Shown here piece after piece: positions 1-8,345 of a DNA stretch of 24,692 nt. The stretch comes from Lindgomyces ingoldianus (lineage: Eukaryota; Ascomycota; Dothideomycetes; Pleosporales; Lindgomycetaceae), in NCBI RefSeq assembly GCF_010093535.1, contig NW_022985238.1, positions 1-24,692 of the forward strand, read 5' to 3'. The notes below the pieces were generated by a model that made no database searches, was not told the DNA's origin, and saw only the letters and a program-made list of their open reading frames with translations. The position numbers and the translations under genes were made by a program. Within the stretch, counting starts at the first letter, position 1; each line of letters starts with the position of its first letter.

Positions 1-505
1 GCTCATGCAAGAATTTGGCAGCTCCATACAAGGGTCGTACGACCTGGAGTATCGTATTTAGTGGAAAGCTCTAGCGCATCTCCTTTAGTGGCTTTGTGTA
101 CAGCGTGCGCATGAGCTTATCTGTTAATTAGATGTATGCTTGTGTGATATCGCGCAGTTTAAAATGCATTCTGTACGTAGCTCTTAGGCTTGCTCCTATA
201 GCTAGGAGTAGTCTCTGGCTCATCCTCTGGATGGTTGGTGACTGGGTGAGGATTTCTCCCTTCTCTTTGTCTGAGTGGCCAGCAAACACTAGGCGGGATT
301 TCTTGTACAGTTAGGTTGTTTTGCCTTTTACTTCTTGTACAAGGCGGAGGTTAAAAATCCGACCTTTGTGCCTTGTTGGGTTGTACGCCATAACCTTGAA
401 AGTGCTGTTGGTGATTAGGGTGTCCATCTCCGTGCAGTCTGATTCCTCAAATGGTTCTCCAGGTGTAGTGATTACACCGTCTGTACAGAGCTTAATAGAC
501 AAGGC
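1..505 (-). pseudogene. copia reverse transcriptase, N-terminal part, three in-frame stops
   Basis: Translating the minus strand from about 502 gives a copia-type reverse transcriptase. Visible landmarks are RIFNLRLVQEVKGK (around 360-320), KKSRLVFAGHSDKEKGEIL, LTQSPTIQRMSQRLLLAIGA and LRDITQAY, followed by LTDKL, RTLYTKPLKEM and VVRPLYGAAKFLHE at the window edge. One frame runs throughout, broken by stops at 311-313, 128-130 and 71-73 (plus coordinates). No frameshift is needed. The catalytic YxDD block would lie beyond position 1, so its state is unknown. This domain copies the element RNA into DNA in cytoplasmic particles. The few stops make it non-functional but young compared with the gypsy copies in this window. 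Confidence 0.85.
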
Positions 506-619
506 CTAATCATCCTTCTCCTTCTAGGTCAGGAATACCTGGTCTGGACTTCGTGCAGGTTTCCTTTGCCTTTCACTTCTCCTAGTATCCATATCTTCCC
601 TTTGCACTGGTGCGGCATC

Positions 620-725
620 GCTATCCTGAGGGGCTTGGTCTGTGGTGGGCTCTAGTTCTGCCTCTGCGACATTCTTGCGGGGCCGTCCTCTCTTCCTCTT
701 CTTTAGGGGATCCCTTTGTACAGGG
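620..725 (-). other. basic AT-hook-like linker between copia integrase and reverse transcriptase
   Basis: Read on the minus strand, this stretch encodes KKRKRGRPRKNVAE. It contains the GRP core of an AT-hook inside a lysine/arginine cluster. Similar basic linkers between integrase and reverse transcriptase are common in fungal copia polyproteins and may act in DNA binding or nuclear import. That role is inferred from position and composition. Confidence 0.6.
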
Positions 726-802
726 ATTGGTTCATCTGGGTCATCTGTCGCAGGTAGGTTGTCTTCCTCCTTTTCTCTATAGTACAGTTTGACCTGCGTA
801 CA

Positions 803-1780
803 TCAGAGCTTTAGTGGGCCATTCTCTCTCTTAATAATAACGTCTCTCCCTTTAATGCTCTTAATCTTGTACGGGCCAGTCCAGCCTTCCTTCTCCCTCC
901 ATGCTATGATCTCTGAGCTGAGGGGGAGGTTAAGAACTTTGTGCGTTGTAGGGCTATTGCGGGTGTTAATTGCACAATTAATGTTCACTCTTGCACAGTC
1001 CTTTTAAAGTATCTTTATTGCCTTTTGTACAGCGCTTGCTTGTGCGATAATGTCTGGCGATAGCAGAGAGTCTAGGTTAATTCTTGGGTATGCCCTAAAG
1101 ACTAGCAGCGTGGGTACTAGACTGTGTGGGCCAGCTGTGTTGTTTAGAGCCTTAACTGCCATCTGCAGGATGGCCTTATTATCTGTACGGTCACCTAGCT
1201 CAGTCTTTAGGATGTTGAACGCTCGTTGGAGAGGTGCGTGCGCGCGCTTGACCTTTCTAACTGCCTAATGTGCTTCTACAGGCATCTGCCTGCATGTAGC
1301 TCCCACAATCTTTGCACAAGCTTGAAAATCCTCTAAAGCAAAGTTTGTACCAGGGTCATGCACAATGTAGTCCAGGGGTCCTTAATAGGTGTTAATCTAG
1401 CATTTGCACAGTGCATCCTAGGTATCTTGTGCAGACATGGATTTTAGGAATGTGGCAGCCTAAAATAATGTGTCTACATTAATAACATGTAGGACATCCC
1501 TATTATTAATTTGTACAACATTAATAACAACCTTATAGTTAAAGTAGGTGTTATCCTTAATTGTAAACTTAAATCTTTGTAGGGCCTAGTTGTATAATTA
1601 GCAGAGGTGGCAGAACTTCTTAATCTCTTCTAGCACTGCAGCATTAACGTTGTGGCTGGCGCTAGCTAGCATCTTCTAGAGTCTCTCTGTGCGGGGGTGT
1701 CTAAATTAGCGGTGGAGGCGGCAGAGTTCTAATTTAGTAAAGAAAGACATAGATTCTTCCTTACTAACATTAAAGAAAAG
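803..1780 (-). pseudogene. copia GAG-pre-integrase and integrase, RIP-damaged
   Basis: The minus strand from about 1780 gives a GAG-pre-integrase segment (RMLASASHNVNAAVLEEIKK-like, with a CHLC motif). The integrase core follows: DVLHVINVDT, then VHDPGTNFALEDF with the second catalytic Asp intact. Next come VEAH-stop-AV and a run open for about 120 codons (RAHAPLQRAFNIL, LGDRTDNKAILQMAVKAL, PHSLVPTLLVFRAYPR). The expected first catalytic Asp is Asn in VVINVVQ, and the expected Glu after the VEAH block is Lys (KVKRAHAP). Both are G-to-A changes. A stop lies at 1265-1267. The segment 988-803 holds a C-terminal WTGPYKIKSIKGRDVIIK block typical of copia integrase tails. Enzyme activity must be lost. 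Confidence 0.82.
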
Positions 1781-2422
1781 GTGTCCTTATTTTTGTATAA
1801 CAGGGACAGTAGTTTTGTCTTTGTGTACAATAACATTTAGAACGTTGTTAAAGTATGCCCTAAGTTAGTTAGCATCTGCCAGCGATAGCAGGAATAGTGT
1901 TGGAGTCTCCAGGATGTGGTATGTGACTAGACTAATTAGGTTCTAGATTTGTACAGTACTAATTAATCCCTTTAGTGTCTAGCCTCTAAAGCTAATATCT
2001 GTTTAGCTAGGTGTCTAATTAATTTCTGTACGTGGGTTCTCTTGTACGTACGCCTTAAGTTAGGACTTGCTAACAGTAGAGATCTTTGCTGCGCCTGTGT
2101 CCTATAGTTTGCCTTAGTATACTGTATAGTATTAGTTATTAAGGATAAACTGCTTAGCATATTTCTTAGGTTTAATGCTGTAGATGTCCTCTCCTGTTGC
2201 ACAGTGTAGATAGGCAGCGGAGGTGAGGTAGTTAACAGCTTTCTTAGCATCCTTACCCTCCTATTCTATTTCCTCTGCATTGTGCGAATTATCCTCTTCC
2301 TTAGGGTAACCTTTAAAGTCTTAGATGTACAAGGTGATAGCTTTATGTAATAGGGTCTTATCATAGAAATCTTTGTACAAGGCGACGTACTAGTTCTTTG
2401 CTTGCGTACAGTCATTGCAAGG

Positions 2423-2464
2423 GTGGTTTAATGACTAACATCCTTTCTTGTGGCAGACAAAGCA
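2423..2464 (-). other. Gag zinc-knuckle remnant with a TAG stop
   Basis: Minus-strand translation reads CFVCHKKGC-stop-SLNHPC. Two Cys pairs and a downstream His match the retroelement nucleocapsid knuckle, which binds the element RNA. The stop at 2435-2437 replaces a probable Trp codon (TGG to TAG), a standard RIP product. Confidence 0.65.
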
Positions 2465-3913
2465 CTTCTTTGTCCGCGTGCAGTTGTCTCTAGATTGTGG
2501 CCTAAACCTAGATAGAGATCTTCCACGTTGTCCTTTTCTGCGCAGAGGGAGGCTTCCTTCTTGTCGTGCAGAGTTGTATTGGCGGTCTGTGTAGTATGCA
2601 TCAGGCGGTTCCTAGAGGTATTGGTTTGCCCTTTAGTCTATAGTAACTTAGAGTGATGCCTGTAGGTCGCTAAATAAGGCTTTGCATAAGGGCTTAATAG
2701 TGAACATAGCATGTTCTAGTTCCGGTTGTCCTTAACAGGCTTGTACAACAGCAGTGTGCAGTAGAACATCCCCTTAGAATTCTGTTCCTAGTGCCCTTTG
2801 TGTAAGCGTAAGCTTGTTAATTATTATTTTAAAGACTTTATGTAAACTTTTGTTAGGGTTCTCTTGTTAGCATTATACAAAGGTTATTGTTGTCTAGTCT
2901 GTTTAGTACTAGCTATAGTTCACATTAGTGTTAAAGTGACTGCTTAAGGTGTTGTACAAATGCTTCTAGTTATGTCTAGGGCCTATGTTGTGCATATAGT
3001 ACATATTCGCCCGACCTTCTAGGATATCTAGAAAGATGTCTGCGTACTAAGTTTCCTAGATATCTAGCTGTTAACATAGATTAATAAAGATCCTTGTTTT
3101 GTCTATAAGGATGTTGTATAGTTAACCTGTGTAGTTATTATCCTTCTTCTATGCTTTTTAGAATTATACAATCTTGTCTGCTAGAAGTTTTTCTTTAGCA
3201 GTTTCCCTTTAGGGTGGAAGTTTGTACAGGCTGTGATGTGGTATGGATTGTGCAGGTGGTATCGGTGGTGCATACACTACTGCAGGCGGTGGTGTGTACG
3301 ATTGAGGGTGTGGAGCAGGCGTTGGGTAGGGTGGCATGTATTGTTTGTACGGTGATCGGTGTAGTGCTGGCTGAGGTGTAGGAGCAGGTGATGCTGGTAC
3401 GTTTGGTGTTGATGGCAGCATTGTGTTTGGTCTGCTTCTGTGCGGAGCCTCATACAGCGATGGGGGTTGCGTACAAAGCCTTTCTAGTGCAATTGCCTTC
3501 CCTTGTGCCATATTGTACAGCTTCTAGGCTTGGGTACCTTTAGTGCCTGGCTGTGGTGTGATTCCCTTGTCCTCTAGCACTTGTATAAGCTCCCTTTTAA
3601 ACGCGCGGCTAAGTGCTAAGAAGTCTTGTGGTGTCCATCCTTTAAAATTCTCTATGTACGCACTTAGAAGGGTAGCGCCCTTCTAAGTTGTTGTGCGTAG
3701 ATTAGCAATTGCGCAACCTGCGTACAATTAAGTCTGCAGGCTTGTTAGAGCCTCTGACATGTTGATCTTGTCATTCCAGTACTCTAGGCTGGTCTTGTTC
3801 TGTAGTGTTGCCTCTGATATCCCTATGTCCTTTGCAAGTTGTTTGTACAATAGGAATTGTTCCTTGTTCTTCCTGTCATCGCGCAGAGTTGTCGGTTGCT
3901 GGTGGGATTCCAT
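2465..3913 (-). pseudogene. copia Gag, N-terminal and proline-rich regions
   Basis: The minus frame opens with ATG at 3913 (MESHQQPTTLRDDRKNKEQF) followed by YKQLAKDIGISEATLQNKTS, and stays open to 3728. A second open block, 3511-3209, is strikingly proline-rich: repeated PPYPTPAPHPQ, PPPAVVYAPPIPPAQ and similar, about one residue in three being proline. The rest down to the zinc knuckle is interrupted by stops and shows no domain I can name with certainty. Gag proteins of fungal copia elements often begin with such low-complexity segments before the capsid fold. The proline-rich block retains many TGG/CCA triplets, so it has been hit less than the capsid-proximal part. Limits toward 2465 are approximate. 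Confidence 0.6.
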
Positions 3914-3940
3914 TGTGATAGTATAGTCAATCGCTTTTCC

Positions 3941-4462
3941 AGTGGATCGCGCGGGTACTGCTGTTGTCTAGCTGCTAGGTCGTGCAGCTTTAATGGCTTT
4001 GGTGTGCGCCTCGCACTATCTCCTCTTTACTTCGTACAGTAGCAGAGCTTGCCGTGCGATGCAAAGGATTAATCTGCTATCCTAAGGGATAGGTAACTAA
4101 ACAAAGTACCTCACAAGGTGTGGGTGCTTTGTTGTCACTCTTCCTAAGGGATAGGTAACAAAACAAAGTGCCTTACAGGGCGTAAGGTTGATTGCTTGTG
4201 CAGTGGATTGCGCGGGTACTGCTGTTGTCTAGCTGCTAGGTCGTGCAGCTTTGGTGGTTTTAGTGTGCGTCTCGCACTATCTCCTCTTTACTTCGTACAG
4301 TAGCAGAGCTTGCTGTATAATGCAAAGGATCAATCTGCTATCCTAAGGGATAGGTAACTAAACAAAGTACCTCGCAGGGCGTGGGTACTCTGCTGTCACT
4401 CTTCCTAAGGGATAGGTAACAAAACAAAGTACCTTGCAGAGCGTAGGTACTCTGTTGTCACT
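3941..4462. repeat. 261-bp tandem duplication in the copia leader
   Basis: Two adjacent copies start at 3941 and 4202, each beginning AGTGGATYGCGCGGGTACTG and each ending in CTAAGGGATAGGTAAC blocks. The period is 261 bp. Most differences between copies are transitions. Inside each copy there are two sub-repeats of CCTAAGGGATAGGTAACWAA about 60-66 bp apart. It lies between the gag ATG and the putative 5' LTR, so it would be in the untranslated leader. Confidence 0.85.
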
Positions 4463-4781
4463 CTTGCTAATTTGCAGTTAATTAAATTAACCACTAATTA
4501 GTGTTAAATAGGCTCTGACAGCTAGCTGCTTATAGTATGAGCACTTAAGTAGCAAGAGTAAGAGTGGTGTACAGTGTGCACAGCGTATGAGGTAGGTAAG
4601 GTGAGGGCAACATGTTTCTGGTTCTATTGCTCTTGTCTTTCCTCCGTACAGAGGAAAAGGGGGATATCTAGATGTTCGCGCACGGAGGTTCGCGCACGAG
4701 CATCATGTGACATAGATACGTGATCCTGCTCGTGCGCGATCGTTCGTATCCAGGACGCGACGCTGCTGCTGCGTACGGACA
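4463..4781 (-). repeat. probable copia 5' LTR (limits uncertain)
   Basis: On the minus strand a TGTCCGTACG start at 4781 abuts a pogo-type coding frame, as expected for an LTR start at an insertion site. The segment is richer in G+C at the 4660-4781 end and includes a strong hairpin. The inner end is not defined. I see no certain primer-binding site, and the partner LTR is outside the window, so neither LTR identity nor target duplication can be confirmed here. Confidence 0.4.
4690..4739. repeat. 13-bp inverted repeat (hairpin) in the putative copia LTR
   Basis: Arms TCGCGCACGAGCA (4690-4702) and TGCTCGTGCGCGA (4727-4739) are perfect reverse complements around a 24-nt loop. A direct repeat GTTCGCGCACG also occurs at 4674 and 4689. 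The stem is CpG-rich and shows no RIP-type damage. Confidence 0.85.
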
Positions 4782-5452
4782 ATTACCTACTTATCTATGT
4801 TAATGCCTATAATAACTGTTACCTATTTACAGTTACCTAGCTGTATAGCCTTTAGCTAATTACATCTATCTATGCCTATAATAACTATTTAGCTTAATAT
4901 AACTTCTATTTAAAAGCCTGTCTTATTAAAATTATACATGTCTTAATTTATAATGCTGTACTTTAATTATCTAGCCTCTATAAGCTTAAACTACTTACTT
5001 ATAATTACTAGATCTTTGCATTTTACTTATTAGTAATTATATAGTTAGCTAAAGTAAGTTTTAACTGCTAGCGTACGCGCAACAAAGTTAGATAGCTAGT
5101 TAATACCTGCTAGTAGAGCGCTGCGCTTAGTAAGAAGCTTGTTAGCTATCTCTTATACAGCACCTAGAGTAAGCGCAAATCCTTAGGAATCTAGATTAAG
5201 TATATGCTTAATAATTACCTTCTTTTCTAGCTTTATAAGCTTCTTGTTGTTAGCTGTATAGTTGCGTTACATAGTTATCCCTGCGTGTTGTTAGCAGAGA
5301 GCTATTTAATTAACATTATAAAGTGCTGTAGCGCGCCTTTTAGTTAAAGACATGTCTCTATTAAGAGCTTAAATAGCTAGGTTAATTCTAGCCTCTTTTA
5401 AAAATAATTAATTGTATAGTTGTTAATGCATCGCAGTTGGTAGTAGGTTGGC
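4782..5452 (-). pseudogene. pogo/Fot1-type transposase, N-terminal portion, RIP-inactivated
   Basis: Minus-strand translation gives a recognisable Tc1/mariner-superfamily pogo transposase. From about 5400 down: KEARINLAI and ALNRDMSLTKRRATALYNVN (N-terminal HTH). Then KKLIKLEKKVIIKHILNLDS-stop-GFALTLGAV, EIANKLLTKRS and LSNFVARTLAVKTYFS (CENP-B-type HTH). Then YNFNKTGF at 4936-4913, where the family has a catalytic Asp (YNFDETGF). The last recognisable block is VTVIIGIN. Asp and Glu have become Asn and Lys, and many stops are TAA/TAG. The frame ends abruptly at 4782, where the putative copia LTR begins, so the C-terminal half is missing. It would have cut and pasted its own element. Confidence 0.85.
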
Positions 5453-5530
5453 TGCGTTTTGGTGGTGGGGCGGAACACTCGCTTGTGTTGAACATTCGCT
5501 TGTGGACCATGTTATGTTATAATAAAAAAG
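5453..5530. other. G+C-rich patch with a direct repeat, possible pogo-element end
   Basis: This patch, upstream of the transposase remnant, escaped mutation. It holds GGTGGTGGGGCGGAACACTC and the direct repeat CACTCGCTTGTG / CATTCGCTTGTG, about 17 bp apart. It could be the 5' untranslated end or terminal repeat of the pogo element. No partner inverted repeat is in the window, so that is only a suggestion. Confidence 0.35.
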
Positions 5531-5668
5531 TATGTTAGTAAAATAAAATAAAAACTATTTAATAACTCTAGCTAAAATATACTAAAGCTTATACTATTTT
5601 TTTAAAACTCTTTAAAGTAATTTGTTAAGTGTAGTGTAGTAGTGTAAAACCTTTTTAGTAATTAGTAC

Positions 5669-5891
5669 TGTAATAAGGTAGACGCTCTGCCTGCTAAGCT
5701 AATACTATACAACTTTCCCTACTGTACTAAAAGGTACGCACAAGAATACTTAAGCTAAGTATTCTTACATAGTATAATATATATATAGATAATGCTAGGG
5801 CTAGCACTAGCACTAGCGGTTGTCTCTAGTCTAGCCTAAACCTCTATAAGCAAGAGAAGACCACGTGGTTAACTGTGCCTACCTTGTTACA
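5669..5891 (-). repeat. 3' LTR of the miniature element
   Basis: 223 bp, near-identical to 6038-6260; most differences I see are transitions. Contains a near-perfect hairpin AGAATACTTA / TAAGTATTCT, an AT run resembling a TATA box (TATAATATATATATAG), a GGGCTAGCACTAGCACTAGC repeat, and a CCACGTGG palindrome. Confidence 0.7.
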
Positions 5892-5907
5892 CTACCCCCT
5901 CTCTTTA
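5892..5907 (-). promoter_or_regulatory. polypurine tract of the miniature element
   Basis: Minus strand AAAGAGAGGGGGTAG abuts the TGTAAC LTR terminus. This is the expected site of second-strand priming in LTR elements. Confidence 0.6.
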
Positions 5908-6037
5908 TTGTCTTAGTCTCTAAGACATAAAGCTAAGGATATATATTTACTCTACTCTAATTATAGCCTCTGCTATAATCTAAGCTAGAGCAATTACTAG
6001 AACTTAAACTCTTAACCTTTAGGTAGCTTAAGTATTA

Positions 6038-6260
6038 TGTAATAAAGTAGACACCCTGCCTGCTAAGCTAATACTATATAACTTTCCCTACTATACTAAA
6101 AGGTACGCACAAGAATACTTAAGCTAAGTATCCTCGCATAGTATAATATATATATAGGTAATGCTAGGGCTAGCACTAGCACTAGCGGTTGTCTCTAGTC
6201 TAGCCTAAACCTGTATAAACAAGAGAAGGCCACGTGGTTGACTGTGTCTACCTTGCTACA
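6038..6260 (-). repeat. 5' LTR of the miniature element
   Basis: 223 bp, same ends and internal landmarks as 5669-5891. The hairpin arm is altered by one base (TATCCT). No primer-binding site can be recognised in the adjacent interior (below 6038). Confidence 0.65.
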
Positions 6261-6530
6261 TCTAAGTAGATTCACACTGCATTTAAATCTATTAGCTTGT
6301 CTACACTGTTACAACTTAAATTTAACTTTAAACGCTATTTATTAGCCTAATCTTAAAAAATAGTAGTTTAGCTAAGTTTAAAAGCTAGAAAATTAATATC
6401 TTAATAACAGCTAGGTTTAGTAGTGTAGAATCTTTAGCAAGAATCTTTAACAAGAATCTTAAAATAGATATTTAAAACTTAGGATCAATTTTTACACTTA
6501 ATAAATAAGGCGTTGTTAAGACATTAAGGG
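6261..6530. other. AT-rich degenerate DNA
   Basis: No reading frame or domain is recognisable. A short tandem AATCTTTARCAAG lies near 6430-6455. The sequence changes abruptly to ordinary composition near 6530. Confidence 0.6.
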
Positions 6531-6563
6531 ACAATTCTTGCCACTTTCGGTGAGTTTTGAGGC

Positions 6564-6648
6564 TGGCGGATGACTGGTGTTGGCGGATGACTAGTGTTGG
6601 TGGATGACAGGTGTTGGTGGATGACTAGTGTTGGCGGATGACTGGTCA
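6564..6648. repeat. 17-bp minisatellite, five units
   Basis: Five head-to-tail units of TGGYGGATGACTRGTGT begin at 6564, 6581, 6598, 6615 and 6632; the last diverges at its end. Differences between units are mostly C/T or A/G. It sits about 290 bp upstream of the methyltransferase start, at the edge of the un-mutated island. Confidence 0.9.
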
Positions 6649-6939
6649 GACATGTTACCATGCAAGGCAACAGCGATAGTCTTGGCAACGATTTCCCGCG
6701 ACCCTCCACATTGTGCAATCTACTGCTCTACCCAATCAATCAAGCAGCAGACCAATCCGAGGTGACTAACCTAGCTTTCGAAAGCTCTGTTCTGGTTCTG
6801 AAACCTGAAACATTTGACTGAGCCGTTAAACCACAAAGAGCTCGAGGCACGGGTCCTGAGCAAGTCGTACTAGTCCATCTTTGGTCTTCGAAACGTGTTG
6901 TTTTGTTCTGATCTTGTTTGCATTATACCAGACACCGCC
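6649..6939 (+). promoter_or_regulatory. upstream region of the methyltransferase gene
   Basis: Ordinary-composition DNA without a reading frame. An AT patch CATTATACC at about 6920 is the only TATA-like stretch, close to the start codon. The initiator context is ACCGCCATGTC, good for a fungal gene. No named transcription-factor site stands out. Confidence 0.35.
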
Positions 6940-7596
6940 ATGTCCGACACTCCTAAAAAAATTGTCGAGCAAGCATACGACCACGTTGCAGAATGGTACC
7001 TCTGCTGGGTCGAAAACCAGCGATCCCCTCGCGAGAGGTATACCAACAAGGCCCTAGAGAATGCGCCGGCATCACCACACATTCTTGAACTCGGCTGCGG
7101 TTCGGGCATTCCCATTACGCGCATGCTCTTAGACCGAGGCGCTCAAGTGGTGGCGAACGACATCTCGACTAAACAACTCGAAATGGCAAGAGTCCGGTGT
7201 CCGGAGGCGACGCTCATACAAGGCGACATGGCAGCTCTTTCCTTCGAGCCCCAGAGCTTCGACAGCGTGATCAGCTTCTACACTATCTTCCACCTGCCGC
7301 GAGCGGAACAGAAAGGCATGCTCTCCAACATCTGTTCGTGGCTCAAGCCCGGGGGCATGTTTGTTTGCAACCTCGCAACCGTAGATGAGGAGGAGATCCA
7401 TGGGGAGTTTTTGGGCCACGGAATGTTTTGGAGTAGTTATGATGTCGAAAATAGCAAGGCGATGGTAAGAGATGTTGGGTTTGAGCTGATCGAAGCGGAG
7501 GTGCTGGAGGCGGGGGATGGGCAGTTAGAGGAGAGTGACCCAGACTATGGGGTTAAGTTTCTGTGGCTCGCAGCAAGGAAGGGGATAAGTAAATGA
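6940..7596 (+). CDS. class I SAM-dependent methyltransferase, 218 aa
   Basis: An intact, intron-free frame encodes a Rossmann-fold methyltransferase that should move a methyl group from S-adenosylmethionine to an unknown acceptor. SAM-binding motif I is ILELGCGSGIPITR (residues 48-61). The acidic end of strand 2 is VVANDIS (70-76), where the Asp would bind the ribose. Motif II-like is LIQGDMAALSF (92-102), then FDSVISFYTIFHL (107-119) and the post-motif block LKPGGMFVCNL (135-145). No signal peptide or membrane segment is seen, so it is probably cytosolic. I chose the ATG at 6940 (ACCGCCATG). The in-frame extension to 6895 starts with GTG and is unlikely. About 218 residues is typical for a small stand-alone enzyme. 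It is the only intact gene in the window and lies between RIP-damaged repeats without being mutated itself. The substrate cannot be told from sequence. Confidence 0.85.
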   Translation: MSDTPKKIVEQAYDHVAEWYLCWVENQRSPRERYTNKALENAPASPHILELGCGSGIPITRMLLDRGAQVVANDISTKQLEMARVRCPEATLIQGDMAALSFEPQSFDSVISFYTIFHLPRAEQKGMLSNICSWLKPGGMFVCNLATVDEEEIHGEFLGHGMFWSSYDVENSKAMVRDVGFELIEAEVLEAGDGQLEESDPDYGVKFLWLAARKGISK

Positions 7597-7737
7597 CGCA
7601 ATGGGTGGTCAAGCTAATGCGTCTACTACCCTGTACAGACGCTAGTCTTTTCACAAAAGGCATAGGCCTAAATTCTGTGTGATCTGAAGAAGTACTTAGA
7701 TGGATGCGTCTTTGAGAGGCTTACGCTTGTTTGCTAA

Positions 7738-8345
7738 AGAATACTAAAGTACCCTAGATTATCAAACAAGACGGTCAATGATTCAGACCTCCGACAAGAT
7801 GTGCAAGAGCTGCCACAATTGCAAGGGAAGTCGACTGACGCGCTTTTCACCATTGTGCGTAGTGAGCTTGGGGACCTCCTTCGTCACACCATGTTCCACC
7901 TTGACTATTACTGTCCATCCCTGAAGCCCACTGACGGAAATTTACAGCGCTGCACTGATACGGAAGGTGGGGAGACGGATCTTTTTGAGAAGACAATCGA
8001 GGCCAAGTATCTCAACTTTTGTAACCCAGACAACCCACTTCACTTCATGACCATCTGGACGACACGGGGGAGCGTTGCGAAGTTTTGCCTCATGGAACAT
8101 CATTCCTGATACGATGGCTCACCCATTCATCAGGCTGAGACTCAACGCCCTTTCTTACGCGCTCAGCATGCTTGAATATAAGACAAAGCTTGTGAGCTCC
8201 CCCCTTACGAAATGATTCATCTTGATGGTCCATCCTTACTTTCCTTTTGTTGGATACACTCAAAGGGTCCAATTTCTTTCCGAAATGGCGGCCGATGAGT
8301 GCCCAAGCCGAAGCCAGCGCTTCCAACCGTACGTAATACGATTCG
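7738..8345 (+). pseudogene. fragment of a fungal transcription-factor regulatory domain, frameshifted
   Basis: Frame 1 is open from 7738 to a TGA at 8107. It reads NDSDLRQDVQELPQLQG, then LRHTMFHLDYYCPSLKP and KTIEAKYLNFCNPDNPLHFM. This resembles the middle homology region of Zn2Cys6 transcription factors (EAKYL...CDP..PLH pattern). Homology then continues in frame 2: RLRLNALSYALSMLEYKTKL and SSPLTK-stop-FILMVHPYFPF. A +1 shift near 8095-8105 and a further TGA at 8214 therefore break it. There is no Cys6 DNA-binding cluster, start codon or C-terminus. The remaining 600 bp would be the interior of a protein usually 600-800 residues long. Composition is ordinary, so this looks like truncation plus decay rather than heavy RIP. 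A regulator beside a methyltransferase would suit a lost metabolite cluster, but that is speculation. Confidence 0.65.

Larger units (their letters stand above)
1..4781 (-). mobile_element. Ty1/copia LTR retrotransposon, truncated at the left window edge
   Basis: On the minus strand the order is leader, gag start (3913), proline-rich gag segment, CCHC-like knuckle (about 2464), GAG-pre-integrase and integrase (about 1780-1000), basic linker, then reverse transcriptase running off position 1. Integrase before reverse transcriptase is the Ty1/copia order. RNase H and the 3' LTR lie outside the window. Mutation is moderate: long stretches stay open, with isolated TAG/TAA stops of the type expected from TGG, CAG or CAA codons hit by RIP. 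The upper boundary is inferred. At 4781 the minus strand reads TGTCCGTACG, a plausible LTR start, and immediately beyond it a pogo-type reading frame begins. Confidence 0.88.
5669..6260 (-). mobile_element. TRIM-like miniature LTR element (223-bp LTRs, 146-bp interior)
   Basis: Two direct repeats of exactly 223 bp (5669-5891 and 6038-6260) flank 146 bp. Each repeat starts TGTAATAARGTAGAC and ends CTACCTTGYTACA, so it has TG...CA ends and imperfect terminal inversion. Read on the minus strand, the interior ends in AAAGAGAGGGGGTAG directly before the TGTAACAAGG of the lower-coordinate LTR. That is where a polypurine tract should be. The interior encodes nothing recognisable, matching terminal-repeat retrotransposons in miniature, which rely on enzymes from other elements. 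The flanking five bases (AGTAC and TCTAA) do not match, so no target duplication is visible. Confidence 0.65.

Noticed and set aside
132..1268. Several plus-strand frames (132-314, 321-509, 610-792, 789-1007, 1050-1268)
   Set aside because: All lie opposite clear minus-strand copia integrase and reverse transcriptase coding and show no domain.
5453..5530. Short minus-strand frame MVHKRMFNTSECSAPPPKR as transposase N-terminus
   Set aside because: It does not join in frame with the recognisable transposase start near 5400 and is not like pogo N-termini.
5669..5712. tRNA-like string CTCTGCCTGCTAAGC in the miniature LTR
   Set aside because: It resembles an anticodon arm, but no acceptor stem, D or T arm, or B box follows at the right spacing.
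6895..6939. 15-codon N-terminal extension of the methyltransferase
   Set aside because: It would start at GTG. The ATG at 6940 is the first Met, has a good fungal context and gives a normal-length enzyme.
7129..7419. Minus-strand frame opposite the methyltransferase
   Set aside because: Shadow of the strong plus-strand coding sequence. No independent motif.
8090..8326. Minus-strand 78-codon frame
   Set aside because: It overlaps the plus-strand transcription-factor fragment, whose homology-like blocks are far more convincing.
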